Positions 24,057 to 32,351 of a stretch of 64,000 bases of DNA are shown one piece after another. The stretch covers positions 1 through 64,000 of the forward strand of contig VMHB01000003.1 of the NCBI GenBank assembly GCA_007378985.1. Reading direction: 5' to 3'. The position numbers were made by a program, and so were the translations under genes. Position 1 is the stretch's first letter. Every line of letters begins with the position of its first letter. The notes below the pieces were generated by a model, which was not told the DNA's origin, did no database searches, and saw nothing but the letters and a program-made list of their open reading frames with translations. This stretch comes from Parcubacteria group bacterium Greene0714_7 (GTDB lineage Bacteria > Patescibacteria > Paceibacteria > UBA9973 > UBA2103).

Positions 24057-24460
24057 GTTTTTTTCACGCTCTCACAGTGCCTAAAAAGTTCGTCTTCCTC
24101 TCTCTGCATTTGCGCATCTCGAGCTTGTCTGCGTGCTCTATCTGCTGGACTCTCTGCTGCAGCCTCTCTTTCCGCACGTCTCCGATCTAATACATAGATT
24201 TGAGCCGATACATCGTCTGAGGCGCATAAATTCCCCCCATTCAGAGGCCTACCTTCTCTGACTGCTCTAGTTTCCGTTTCTGCCGCCCTTCGGCAGTACG
24301 CTGCATCTGTAGGACTCATGTCCCCATATTCCCAAGATCTTCGTGGTGCATCTTGCCCCCACGCACCACCCGCACCACCAAATAAGGCACCAGCAATAGC
24401 CAGTGCCGCACCCCAAGGTTTCTTTTGAGTATCATGTCGGCCTTCGTATCTTGATCCCAT
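23858..24460 (-). CDS. Small exported Cys-containing protein, duplicate B (3' end fused out of frame)
   Basis: A 200-residue ORF. Residues 1-36 match duplicate A, and the middle follows the same plan (AAYCRRA, NLCASDD, RHCESV) but has diverged. After CESV the frame runs into the 5' end of duplicate A in a different frame, so the last ~65 residues are a junction product. This is the footprint of a tandem duplication in which copy B lost its own end. I chose ATG 24460 because it matches the start of copy A. Confidence 0.65.
   Translation of the reverse strand: MGSRYEGRHDTQKKPWGAALAIAGALFGGAGGAWGQDAPRRSWEYGDMSPTDAAYCRRAAETETRAVREGRPLNGGNLCASDDVSAQIYVLDRRRAEREAAAESPADRARRQARDAQMQREEDELFRHCESVKKTWDQDTKADMILKRNLGVQHWLLLVPYLVVRVVRGGRVELLTMTDGNFHQEYLLTVLKMINASGTE
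23950..24062. repeat. 113-nt direct repeat, copy A
   Basis: Covers the start codon and leader codons of duplicate A. It matches 24354-24466 with a single visible difference (GCT/GCC). Confidence 0.95.
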
Positions 24461-24466
24461 GTTTTT
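24354..24466. repeat. 113-nt direct repeat, copy B
   Basis: Same sequence as 23950-24062, covering the start and leader of duplicate B. The near identity contrasts with the diverged remainder of the two genes. Confidence 0.95.
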
Positions 24467-24625
24467 GTAAGAAAACCAATAACTAACCACTATCTCACTA
24501 AATCATGTGCTTCCTATGAGGAAAGTCAATATATGGTTCTTCGAGGTGTGGAATGGTTAAAAAGTATCACACAGAGCCATATGTAGAGATTCGCAAGAGC
24601 TTTTCAAAGGTATACTCATTGTGTA

Positions 24626-25606
24626 ATGAGAAAGATACTGATACTCCTTCTCCCAATACTGTTCTTCATGCCACTCGTGGCATTTGCTGCAGTCCAGCAA
24701 GATCCTTCGGCCCTCTTAAGTGGTAGCGGTGGTGGATTAGTTCCTCAGTGTGAGGGGGCAGAGTGCAAGGCATGCGATATTTCTGAACTCGCAAATAATG
24801 TCATCAATTTCGCCGTTGCCTTCTCTGTTATTGTTGCAACTCTCATGTTTGCGTACGCAGGTATTTTGTATGTAACTGCAGCAAGCAAGCCAGATCAAGT
24901 AAAGAAAGCACACGGTGTGTTTATTAATGTATTTGTTGGTTTATGTATTGTGCTCACTGCGTGGCTTTTAGTGAATATTACTTTTTCAGTGTTGACGGGA
25001 AAAAATATTACCATCTGGACTCACATTGATTGTATTTCTGCTCCTGTCTCTGGCGTATTTCCTGATGCACCTGGTGCACCTACACCTCGTCCTCAAGTGA
25101 CAGGAGGTGCGCGGGGAGGAACAGGACAGCTTTCTCCAACAGCATCGGTTGGAGGTGTGTACTCTACCGATGCCGCTGCTGTACGAGCATTACAACAGGG
25201 TGGCGTATGCGGGGGGAGCGTGCCGTGTGCTGGGAACTACTCCCTTGCGGGCATACGCATACAGACTGTTGAACAATTGATTCAACTTCATAACTTATGC
25301 GGAACTCAATTTACCGTGACTTCCGCAGCAATTGATAGTGGTGGAAATCGTGGCGGTGCTCATGGCTCTGGTTTCAAAGCGGATCTTCGCCTTAATCCAA
25401 CACTTAATGCTTGTATTGCAAACAATCCCAACACCTTTATCCCTCGCGAGGGCGGACGATGGATTCCGTGGGGTTCACAGGAGGCACAAGTATATGATGA
25501 TCGTTGTGGAAATGTTTATGCTCGCGAGAGACCGCGTCCCGGGAGAGTTGGAGGGGGGCCTCACTGGGATATAGAAGCAGTCCGAGGCCATCTCTGTATA
25601 TTCTAA
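24626..25606 (+). CDS. Pilin/TrbC-like membrane domain fused to M15-like peptidase domain
   Basis: A 326-residue protein. A signal peptide (1-21) is followed by two hydrophobic helices (VINFAVAFSVIVATLMFAYAG and GVFINVFVGLCIVLTAWLLV) resembling the VirB2/TrbC-like proteins common in this group. A Pro/Gly linker leads to a C-terminal domain with AHGSGFKAD (His246, Asp253) and GPHWDIE (His313), the metal-ligand pattern of M15/VanY D-Ala-D-Ala peptidases. It could cut peptidoglycan stems outside the membrane (inference). TATACT lies 9 nt before ATG. Confidence 0.75.
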   Translation: MRKILILLLPILFFMPLVAFAAVQQDPSALLSGSGGGLVPQCEGAECKACDISELANNVINFAVAFSVIVATLMFAYAGILYVTAASKPDQVKKAHGVFINVFVGLCIVLTAWLLVNITFSVLTGKNITIWTHIDCISAPVSGVFPDAPGAPTPRPQVTGGARGGTGQLSPTASVGGVYSTDAAAVRALQQGGVCGGSVPCAGNYSLAGIRIQTVEQLIQLHNLCGTQFTVTSAAIDSGGNRGGAHGSGFKADLRLNPTLNACIANNPNTFIPREGGRWIPWGSQEAQVYDDRCGNVYARERPRPGRVGGGPHWDIEAVRGHLCIF

Positions 25607-25620
25607 TTTTTAATAAAAAC

Positions 25621-26211
25621 ATGAACCAACAAAACATACTCACCTTAGTTCTCGCCGTAGCAACTCTCGCCCTCATAGGGTTTACGGGAACTTTGTATTT
25701 TCTTGCACAAGTGCCGACCCCTCGACCAAATGGCACTTCACCTATCAGCACTCTTCCTGGTACTAATTCTCAAGTGGGTAGCAGCACACCAGTTGTAGGG
25801 AATACAGGGAAGCCATCTCAAAACACTTTTGAAATAGCGAGCAGTAATGGTGGGTCTATATTCGTTCGAGATTTTACGAAAGACATTGGCGTTGCGTCCA
25901 CCACGCCACCGAGTTCTTTTTTATCGTGGTTTCCTAATTCAGAAGTCGCGACTACTAGCGCTGAATCCACCTATGAAATTTTTTATTCTCCCGAAGGTAC
26001 ATTTTTTATTGTGGTGATTCTTAAAGAGCCTGTAGGTGAAGTACGAAGAAGTGCAACTAAGGATCTTATAGAAAAACTTGGTATTTCTAATGCTGATGTT
26101 TGCACCCTTGTTGCTGATGTGAATATACCGTATTTCGTGAATGAATTTTATTCTGGAAAGAACCTTGGCTTCCCAGGGTGTTCTGGTGCGGAAAAATTTG
26201 AAGGCGACTAG
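25621..26211 (+). CDS. Exported protein with N-terminal anchor, unknown function
   Basis: A 196-residue protein. Helix 6-30 (ILTLVLAVATLALIGFTGTLYFL) anchors a Ser/Thr/Pro linker and a soluble domain with two Cys (DVCTLV, FPGCSG). No family recognised. It begins 14 nt after the M15-like gene and is probably co-transcribed. A strong terminator follows. Confidence 0.75.
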   Translation: MNQQNILTLVLAVATLALIGFTGTLYFLAQVPTPRPNGTSPISTLPGTNSQVGSSTPVVGNTGKPSQNTFEIASSNGGSIFVRDFTKDIGVASTTPPSSFLSWFPNSEVATTSAESTYEIFYSPEGTFFIVVILKEPVGEVRRSATKDLIEKLGISNADVCTLVADVNIPYFVNEFYSGKNLGFPGCSGAEKFEGD

Positions 26212-26284
26212 CTCCATACTTGGAACAACTACTCCGATTAATTGGAGTAGGGGAGAGAAGATACTCTTGTATCAAAAGGACAAT

Positions 26285-26321
26285 AAAAAAGACCTGAGCT
26301 CGGAATGCTCAGGTCTTTTTT
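26285..26321. terminator. Bidirectional terminator
   Basis: GACCTGAGC (26291-26299) and GCTCAGGTC (26307-26315) form a 9-bp stem flanked by A6 and T6. It serves the plus-strand gene and the converging RRM gene. Confidence 0.92.
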
Positions 26322-26342
26322 GAGTGTAATGAATTACTTCAA

Positions 26343-26666
26343 TTACCAGCTGTTTCGGCGGTCTCCGCCACCAAAACCTCCGCCACGGTTTCCACCGCCA
26401 CGGTTGCCACCACCCTCTTCCTGAGGACGAGCCTCAGAAACGCGAACGGTGCGTCCATCAACATCTTTACCATCAAGCCCTGAGATAACTGCCATCGCCT
26501 CATCGTCCGAAGACATTTCGACGAAACCGAAACCTCGTGAGCGACCTGTTTCGCGGTCCATGATCACCTTTGCAGATGTTACGGCGCCAAATTGGTCACA
26601 CGCTGCTTTTAAACTGTCATCAGTGGTGTCGTAAGACAAGCCACCGAAATATAATTTCTTAGCCAC
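26343..26666 (-). CDS. RNA-binding protein, single RRM with Gly-rich tail
   Basis: A 107-residue protein. RNP2 is KLYFGGLSY and RNP1 is RGFGFVEM, in the order of a single RRM. The tail is Gly/Arg/Asn-rich (GGGNRGGGNRGGGFGGG). It resembles cyanobacterial-type Rbp proteins that act as RNA chaperones. The start is GTG. A TATAGA box lies 11 nt upstream. Confidence 0.92.
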   Translation of the reverse strand: MAKKLYFGGLSYDTTDDSLKAACDQFGAVTSAKVIMDRETGRSRGFGFVEMSSDDEAMAVISGLDGKDVDGRTVRVSEARPQEEGGGNRGGGNRGGGFGGGDRRNSW

Positions 26667-26838
26667 AATATTTTTTTTCTATACTAACCTAATTAATGCA
26701 AGAGCTTGATGCTTAGCCTAACCTTTTAAGCGCCTTCCGTGAGCGCTTCCATGGAGAGTTGAAGACAATCGTACCCTTACCACTATGATGACACGAAAGT
26801 CACATAAAAGCAATGCACAGAAGTCCCTTGTGGGTAAC
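26667..26838. other. Gap between RRM gene and dedA
   Basis: No gene supported. An AAGCGC...GCGCTT hairpin lies near 26728-26748. A plus-strand ORF from 26785 is antisense to dedA and has no sign of being coding. Confidence 0.5.
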
Positions 26839-27435
26839 TTAAGAAATACTTTTTTTCTTGCGAAAAATCTCTCGAAGTATGGGAAGCATCGAAATGACGA
26901 CAATGATAAGAACAATGGGGATAATGTAGCGGTCGGGGTGGGGAACGAGGCGCCCCAGGAAGTACCCAAGGATAGGAAGGCCCGTACCCCAAAGCACACC
27001 ACCAATAACATTGTAGGTAAGAAAAGTGCGGTAATTCATTTGACCCACTCCTGCAAGAATTGGCGTGAAGGTACGTACTGCTGGTATGAACCGTGCGAGC
27101 ACCAGACTTTTGGGACCATGTTTAGCAAAGAATGCGCTGGCATCTTCAACGCGCTTATGGCTGAACCAAAATGAATCAGGTCGTGAAAATATAAAAGGTC
27201 CCACTTTTTTCCCGAACCAGTATCCTACCGAGTCGCCAGTGATAGCCGCTGTTGTGGTAAGTGCAATAAGAATAAATATATTGAGGAATCCTTGCGATGC
27301 CAGAAATCCTGCTGTGAAGAGAAGACTGTCGCCAGGTAAAAAGAATCCAAAGAAAAGTCCGGATTCTGCGAATACTACTGCCACGATGCCAATGTAGCCG
27401 AAGGTTTGTATGAGGGATGAAAGGTCTGGGAGCAT
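26839..27435 (-). CDS. DedA-family (SNARE-associated/VTT) membrane protein
   Basis: A 198-residue polytopic membrane protein with family signatures: FFLPGDSLLFTAGFLAS, FGKKVGPFIF, FAKHGPKSLVLARFIPAVRTFTPILAG and a C-terminal GRLVPHP segment. DedA proteins are linked to lipid-carrier and phospholipid flipping and envelope integrity. UppP in this window acts on the same lipid carrier, but not as a neighbour. Confidence 0.93.
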   Translation of the reverse strand: MLPDLSSLIQTFGYIGIVAVVFAESGLFFGFFLPGDSLLFTAGFLASQGFLNIFILIALTTTAAITGDSVGYWFGKKVGPFIFSRPDSFWFSHKRVEDASAFFAKHGPKSLVLARFIPAVRTFTPILAGVGQMNYRTFLTYNVIGGVLWGTGLPILGYFLGRLVPHPDRYIIPIVLIIVVISMLPILREIFRKKKSIS

Positions 27436-27517
27436 AAGGTTGTGTATCTAGTGTACCCCGTCACTAGTACTTGGTGTAACGTCTTGTAGCGAAATACTTT
27501 ACATCTTGCACATTAAC

Positions 27518-27994
27518 TCAATCCATAGGCACATGGTTATTGGTATTTTCAGATGTCGACGTATGAGCTACAACACCAAGTTTCAGTGCGGGGTGTATAT
27601 GTTTTCCTACTACTTTGAAATTGAGATAGAGGTTAAAGAGGTAATTACCACATCCCACAATTCCTGAAACTACTATACGGGCGAAGATGAGCGGTATACC
27701 AAAGCGCTCTACAAAGACAGCAACTAATGTGAGTATTGCAGTCAGACTTACTAGTCCTCCGCCTAAAAAATAGGCGTATCCGTGATGGATATGTCTCAGA
27801 GTTCCGCGGAATACCCACGCTCGTGAGATTGCGTAGTTAAGGCTGATACCAATAATAAATCCTATGGCGACAGCGTAGGTGTATGGAACGCTAAAAAATT
27901 TGGTGAGCGCAAAGAGGATAACGAGGTCAATGAGGAATGTTGAAACACCAACTACAACATAGCGAATAAGACGATAGAGAGACTTCCAATGCAT
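27518..27994 (-). CDS. GtrA-family membrane protein
   Basis: A 158-residue protein with four hydrophobic helices and the GtrA pattern (RYVVVGVSTFLIDLVILF, INYAISRAWVF, FARIVVSGIVGCGNYLFNLY with NFKVVF-like end). These proteins are thought to help move lipid-linked sugars across the membrane. No glycosyltransferase partner is directly adjacent. Confidence 0.88.
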   Translation of the reverse strand: MHWKSLYRLIRYVVVGVSTFLIDLVILFALTKFFSVPYTYAVAIGFIIGISLNYAISRAWVFRGTLRHIHHGYAYFLGGGLVSLTAILTLVAVFVERFGIPLIFARIVVSGIVGCGNYLFNLYLNFKVVGKHIHPALKLGVVAHTSTSENTNNHVPMD

Positions 27995-28025
27995 GTAGTT
28001 GTTGGTGGTGTATCAAGGGCGCCGC

Positions 28026-28802
28026 TTACTGTTTCAGTCCAAGGCCTGTTCGGAGGAGATACCAATTGATTGCAATGAGGATAGTAGTAAGTAGAAGGAG
28101 GACACTAATTGAAAGCGACAGAGACACATCGGAAAATCCTAAGAACCCATAACGGAAACCATTAACGAGATAGAAAATTGGATTGACGAGTGTGAAGCCT
28201 TTAAAAATGGCAGGTAATGATGCGACTGAGTAGAAAACACCACCTAAGTAAATGAGTGGCGTGAGGACGAAAGTGGGGATTATGGTAATGCCATCAAAGC
28301 TTTTTGCGTAGATGCCGTTCACTAGTCCTGCTAAAGCAAAGATCATGCTAGAGAGGATGAGGAAGAGTAAAATTACAAAAGGATGCATGAGAGGGGGAAG
28401 CGCGAAGAATACTGACACAGCAAGAACGAGGAGTCCCACTAAAATGCCACGCACCATTCCTCCAGCAACAAATCCACCAATGATGACCCATGGTGGAGTT
28501 GGAGAGACAAGAATTTCATCGATATTTCGTGAGAAGAACTTTGCCTGAAAGAATGTTGATGCGGTATTAGTGAATGCGTTTGTTACCACGGCAAGCAGAA
28601 CAAGCCCTGGGATAATGAAGTGTATATATGAAACACCGTTAAAATCTCCAAGCTGAGATCCAATAATGGTGCCGAATACTAAAAAGTAAAGGACTGAAGT
28701 AACGATAGATGGAAGAAATGTTTGTGGCCATATTCGAAAGATTCGTACGACATCTTTACGGAGGATCGTGTAAAAGGATGTCCAAGTGCTTTTGAGTGGC
28801 AT
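28026..28802 (-). CDS. ABC-2 type exporter permease
   Basis: A 258-residue permease with six hydrophobic segments of the ABC2_membrane type (FLPSIVTSVLYFLVFGTIIG, YIHFIIPGLVLLAVV, IFALAGLVNGIYAKSFDGIT, PLIYLGGVFYSVASLP). It follows the ATPase gene directly (start one base after its stop), so the two form one exporter. I chose ATG 28802 over an upstream ORF extension that overlaps the ATPase. Substrate unknown, possibly drug or lipid. Confidence 0.93.
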   Translation of the reverse strand: MPLKSTWTSFYTILRKDVVRIFRIWPQTFLPSIVTSVLYFLVFGTIIGSQLGDFNGVSYIHFIIPGLVLLAVVTNAFTNTASTFFQAKFFSRNIDEILVSPTPPWVIIGGFVAGGMVRGILVGLLVLAVSVFFALPPLMHPFVILLFLILSSMIFALAGLVNGIYAKSFDGITIIPTFVLTPLIYLGGVFYSVASLPAIFKGFTLVNPIFYLVNGFRYGFLGFSDVSLSLSISVLLLLTTILIAINWYLLRTGLGLKQ

Positions 28803-28803
28803 G

Positions 28804-29580
28804 TTAATTTTGCGTGAGTTTAATGAATACTTCTTCAAGTTTTCCTGCGCGGTACGCACCATCTTTAGGATCATTGTCGTCATGCATAGCAAGAATTTCA
28901 GACATAGTTCCTGAGGCAACAATGGAGCCTTTGTTTATTATGGCAACATGTTTGCAAAGTTGCTCTGCTTCTTCAAGGTAGTGTGTTGTTAAAAGAATAG
29001 TTACCCCTTTTGCGGTTAGACCTTTTAAGTACTCCCACATGCTACGGCGAAGTTCAACGTCAACGCCCGCTGTTGGTTCATCGAGAATCAAAAACTTTGG
29101 TTCATGCACGAGCGCGCGTGCAATCATGAGGCGTCTCTTCATTCCGCCAGAGAGCGTCATGGCACGCTGATCTCTTTTTTCATGGAGTCCAAGATCTTTC
29201 AATAACTTTTCAGCTCGTGGAATAGCAATAGAGCGGGGAATACCGTAATAGCCAGCTTGATTCACTATAATGTCGAACGGTTTTTCAAATGGATTGAAAT
29301 TTACTTCCTGCCCCACGAGTCCAATGTGAGTTTTTGCTTGCTCGGGGTTTGTGGTGATGTCGTCACCAAAAACTTTTACCTCACCACTCGTCTTGTTTAC
29401 GAGCCCTGTGACAATACCAATGATGGTTGTTTTACCTGCCCCGTTTGGACCCAAAAGTGCAAAGAAATCGCCCGTGGGAATAGTGAGAGAAACACCGCTG
29501 AGTGCTACCGTTCCGCTCGCGTAGGTTTTTGTGAGATTATTGATAGTAAGCGCTGGTTCGTCCATATTGGTGATTTTCAT
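28804..29580 (-). CDS. ABC exporter ATP-binding protein
   Basis: A 258-residue ATPase. Walker A is GPNGAGKTT, Q-loop near GLVGQEVNFNPF, signature LSGGMKRRLMIARALVHEP, Walker B FLILDEPTAGVD, H-loop TTHYLEEAEQLC. It energises the adjoining ABC-2 permease. A TATGTT -10 box lies 6 nt before ATG (leaderless pattern), and a large palindrome is just upstream of that. Confidence 0.96.
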   Translation of the reverse strand: MKITNMDEPALTINNLTKTYASGTVALSGVSLTIPTGDFFALLGPNGAGKTTIIGIVTGLVNKTSGEVKVFGDDITTNPEQAKTHIGLVGQEVNFNPFEKPFDIIVNQAGYYGIPRSIAIPRAEKLLKDLGLHEKRDQRAMTLSGGMKRRLMIARALVHEPKFLILDEPTAGVDVELRRSMWEYLKGLTAKGVTILLTTHYLEEAEQLCKHVAIINKGSIVASGTMSEILAMHDDNDPKDGAYRAGKLEEVFIKLTQN

Positions 29581-29612
29581 TACTGTAACATAGCTATTTT
29601 GTTCTCTCCGGA

Positions 29613-29654
29613 CTGTATAGTTTAATTTAACGAACGTTAAATTAAACTATACAG
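29613..29654. repeat. Perfect palindrome, 20-bp arms
   Basis: Left arm CTGTATAGTTTAATTTAACG (29613-29632), 2-nt centre, perfect complement at 29635-29654. Its core (CTGTATAGT..TAATTTAACG) is shared with the palindrome at 62216. It lies between the divergent ABC ATPase and methyltransferase genes. Confidence 0.97.
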
Positions 29655-29752
29655 AATGTCATGTACTTATGAGGAGACAAAACATCCCGTTCATATGTTT
29701 TTTCATTTAATTATTTCCAGATGTCTACCAATTGGTGCATTCATGGGGTAGC

Positions 29753-30724
29753 ATGGAGGAAATGTTACACAGCATATTGACGACAAAGCCTTCTAAAGAT
29801 TATGAACTTCTTGACTCTGGTTGGGAAGAGAAGCTCGAAAGGTATGGGAACATAGTGCTGGCTCGGCCTGACCCGCAGGCATTGTGGGAGAAGCGTTTAG
29901 GAGATGAGGAATGGAAGCGAGCAGACGCATGGTATGAACGCAAAGCAAAGGGTGGCGACTGGCATTTTAAAAAGATTGTCTCTCCTAACACTCGTCCTTC
30001 GAGTACTCAGGACATGAGTGTTTCTGCTTCGCAGATTGGAAGAAACACTGAGCAGTCAGTGTTTCTTCCCAAAGAATGGCAGATTGAACTCGGTGGGCTG
30101 AATTTTATTATTCGCCCTACTTCTTTCAAGCACACCGGCCTTTTCCCAGAGCAGGTTCCTAACTGGCAATGGGTTCAACAGAAGTTGGCAGAAAGCAGTG
30201 AGCAGAAAGCAGTCAAAGTTTTGAATCTTTTCGCCTATACCGGAGGGGCAACGCTCGCTGCCGCAAAAGCTGGTGCGCAAGTTACACATGTTGATGCTTC
30301 AAAAACTGCAATCGAATGGGCAAAGGCGAATGCAAAACTTTCTGGTTTGAATGAAAAACCAATTCGTTGGGTTACGGAGGATGTAATGAAGTTTGTTGAG
30401 AGGGAAGTGAAACGAAAGAATACATATGACGCAATTATTATGGATCCTCCTGCTTTTGGTCATGGACCAAAAGATGAATTGTGGAAAATTGAGGAGAACT
30501 TTCTAATGCTTATGAAGCTCTGTAAAGCACTTCTGTCAGACAAGCCTATATTCATACTGGTGAGCGGATACGCTGCGGGGTATTCATCGCTTGCGTTTGC
30601 ACACAACCTAGAATCAATTATTGAAAAAAATGGCGGAGGTGTGGAAGTAGGAGAATTAACTATTGAAGAGTCGAGTAGCGGACGTCTATTGCCTGCAGGA
30701 ATTTTTGCGAGGTGGTCTAATTAA
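29753..30724 (+). CDS. SAM-dependent rRNA-type methyltransferase (RlmI/RlmK-like)
   Basis: About 323 residues. A small N-terminal beta domain (LLDSGWEEKLERYGNIVLARP) precedes a Rossmann methyltransferase with the SAM loop VLNLFAYTGGATLAAAKAGA, VDASKTAIEWAKANA, and catalytic AIIMDPPAFGHGP (DPPAFG, as in RlmI/K-type). The likely substrate is 23S rRNA. Residues ~146-158 (AESSEQKAVKVL) come from CAGAAAGC word-repeat DNA. The start could also be ATG 29762. Confidence 0.85.
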   Translation: MEEMLHSILTTKPSKDYELLDSGWEEKLERYGNIVLARPDPQALWEKRLGDEEWKRADAWYERKAKGGDWHFKKIVSPNTRPSSTQDMSVSASQIGRNTEQSVFLPKEWQIELGGLNFIIRPTSFKHTGLFPEQVPNWQWVQQKLAESSEQKAVKVLNLFAYTGGATLAAAKAGAQVTHVDASKTAIEWAKANAKLSGLNEKPIRWVTEDVMKFVEREVKRKNTYDAIIMDPPAFGHGPKDELWKIEENFLMLMKLCKALLSDKPIFILVSGYAAGYSSLAFAHNLESIIEKNGGGVEVGELTIEESSSGRLLPAGIFARWSN

Positions 30725-30812
30725 AACGTTGATTCACGATACAAGATTCATGATTCAAGAATAAACTCCCAAGCTAGAAATCCTGAATCCTGAATCCTGA
30801 TTCTTGAATCTA
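30722..30812. repeat. GATTCA-type word repeat after the methyltransferase gene
   Basis: Repeated words GATTCACGATAC, AAGATTCATGATTCAAG and ATCCTGAATCCTGAATCCTG. The block GATTCAAGAAT is inverted at the end as ATTCTTGAATC, so the whole stretch can fold. It separates convergent genes. Confidence 0.8.
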
Positions 30813-30822
30813 TTTATTTTAT

Positions 30823-32226
30823 TTAAAAAAGTTTTGCGGTTGGGAGCGAATGAATCTCGCTAGTACGTTCTTTAATATCTATTGGATATTCGCCAGTGAA
30901 GCATGAAGTGCAGAACATGTCGGGATGTAAGCCTGTTGCACGAATCAAGCCGTCATATGAAAGAAAGTGTAATCGTGTTGCACCAAGGTATTCTCGTATT
31001 TCTTCAGGTGTTTTTTGTGCGCCAATGAGCTCTTTTTGGGTTGGTGTATCAATACCGTAAAAATCAGGAAATCGTACAGGAGGTGAGCTGACGAGGAAGT
31101 TTACTTCTTTCGCTCCTGCTTCGAAAAGCATTTGCACAATTTGCCTAGAAGTTGTCCCGCGAACTATTGAGTCATCTATGACCACAACCTTCTTCCCTTT
31201 GATGACCTCTGGTAGTGGGGTGAGTTTTATTTTTACGCCCTGCTCACGAATATGTTGTTCTGGTTGAATGAATGTGCGGTGTATATAGCGATTTTTTATG
31301 AGCCCTGTTTCAAGCGGAATCCCCAATGCTTGAGAGTAGCCTATCGCAACGGGCATTGCTGTTTCTGGAACTGGAATAATCACATCAGCGTCTAATGGAA
31401 ACTCTTTCGCAAGTTCAATACCAAAGTTTTTACGAACACCATAGACTGACTTGCCAAGAAGTACTGAGTCTGGCCGTGCAAAATACACGAATTCGAATAT
31501 ATCAAGCTTTTGAATGCCCATCGCAATTTGCACAGAACGCATACCGCTCTCGTTTACTATAATCATTTCTCCCGGGGCTACATCACGGAGTTCCTCGGCT
31601 CCAATGGGATGGAATGCGCATGTTTCCGATGAAAAAACAAACCCACCATTTAAGGTACCTATAGAGAGTGGACGAATACCGTAATTATCTCTGATGGCGA
31701 CGAGGTTATGTTTATCCATTAATAGAATAGAAAATGCCCCTGTAAGGAGGGGAAATGTTTTTGGGACAGCGTCTTCTAGAGTAGAACCTTCGCGCATATG
31801 GACCGCAATGGCCTCTGCAATCATTTCAGAGTCAGAAAGTGTTTTGTAGGCAATGTTTTTTGAAGCAAGGAAATTCTCAAGAAGAGTAGTTGAAGGAATG
31901 TTGCCGTTATGTACTAAGGTGAGACCAACATCTTCTATATGTGTAGGTTGCGAGTGTTTGAGCTGTGAAGATTTTGAAGTTGAGTAGCGGTTATGTCCAA
32001 CAGCAATGTGACCTACGAGGCGTTGAATGTCTTTTTCGGCAAATGCTTGAGCGACGAGGCCCATTTTTTTATGACAGAAAATAGTTTCTCCGTTTGATGT
32101 GGCAATCCCAGAGCTTTCTTGACCTCGATGCTGTAAGGCGTAGAGTCCGAAGAAGGTGAGACGCGCAGCCTCCATTCCTTTCCCATAAACTCCAAAAACG
32201 CCACACTTTTCTCCTAAGTCAGACAT
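30823..32226 (-). CDS. purF: Amidophosphoribosyltransferase PurF
   Basis: First committed enzyme of purine synthesis (PRPP plus glutamine to phosphoribosylamine), 467 residues. The glutaminase domain begins MSDLGEKCGVFGVYG, where Cys8 would be the N-terminal nucleophile after propeptide cleavage. The PRTase domain has KVVVIDDSIVRGTTSRQIV. Cysteines in SSETCAFHPIG and FCTSCFTGEYP match those that bind the 4Fe-4S cluster in the Bacillus-type enzyme. No other purine gene is in the window. Confidence 0.96.
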   Translation of the reverse strand: MSDLGEKCGVFGVYGKGMEAARLTFFGLYALQHRGQESSGIATSNGETIFCHKKMGLVAQAFAEKDIQRLVGHIAVGHNRYSTSKSSQLKHSQPTHIEDVGLTLVHNGNIPSTTLLENFLASKNIAYKTLSDSEMIAEAIAVHMREGSTLEDAVPKTFPLLTGAFSILLMDKHNLVAIRDNYGIRPLSIGTLNGGFVFSSETCAFHPIGAEELRDVAPGEMIIVNESGMRSVQIAMGIQKLDIFEFVYFARPDSVLLGKSVYGVRKNFGIELAKEFPLDADVIIPVPETAMPVAIGYSQALGIPLETGLIKNRYIHRTFIQPEQHIREQGVKIKLTPLPEVIKGKKVVVIDDSIVRGTTSRQIVQMLFEAGAKEVNFLVSSPPVRFPDFYGIDTPTQKELIGAQKTPEEIREYLGATRLHFLSYDGLIRATGLHPDMFCTSCFTGEYPIDIKERTSEIHSLPTAKLF

Positions 32227-32351
32227 TAATCAAAGTGTAACATAGGTGAGTTTGGGAATGAAAGATTAATCATTTTTTTCTAAGAGAATTCAAGGTATCA
32301 TTGAATAAGTAAACCCGTTGGCGGTATTTTTCCTGAAATAATTTCTACTGC

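Noticed and set aside
26785..27174. Plus-strand ORF of 129 codons
   Set aside because: It is antisense to the clearly coding dedA gene, has low-complexity charged sequence and no recognisable family.
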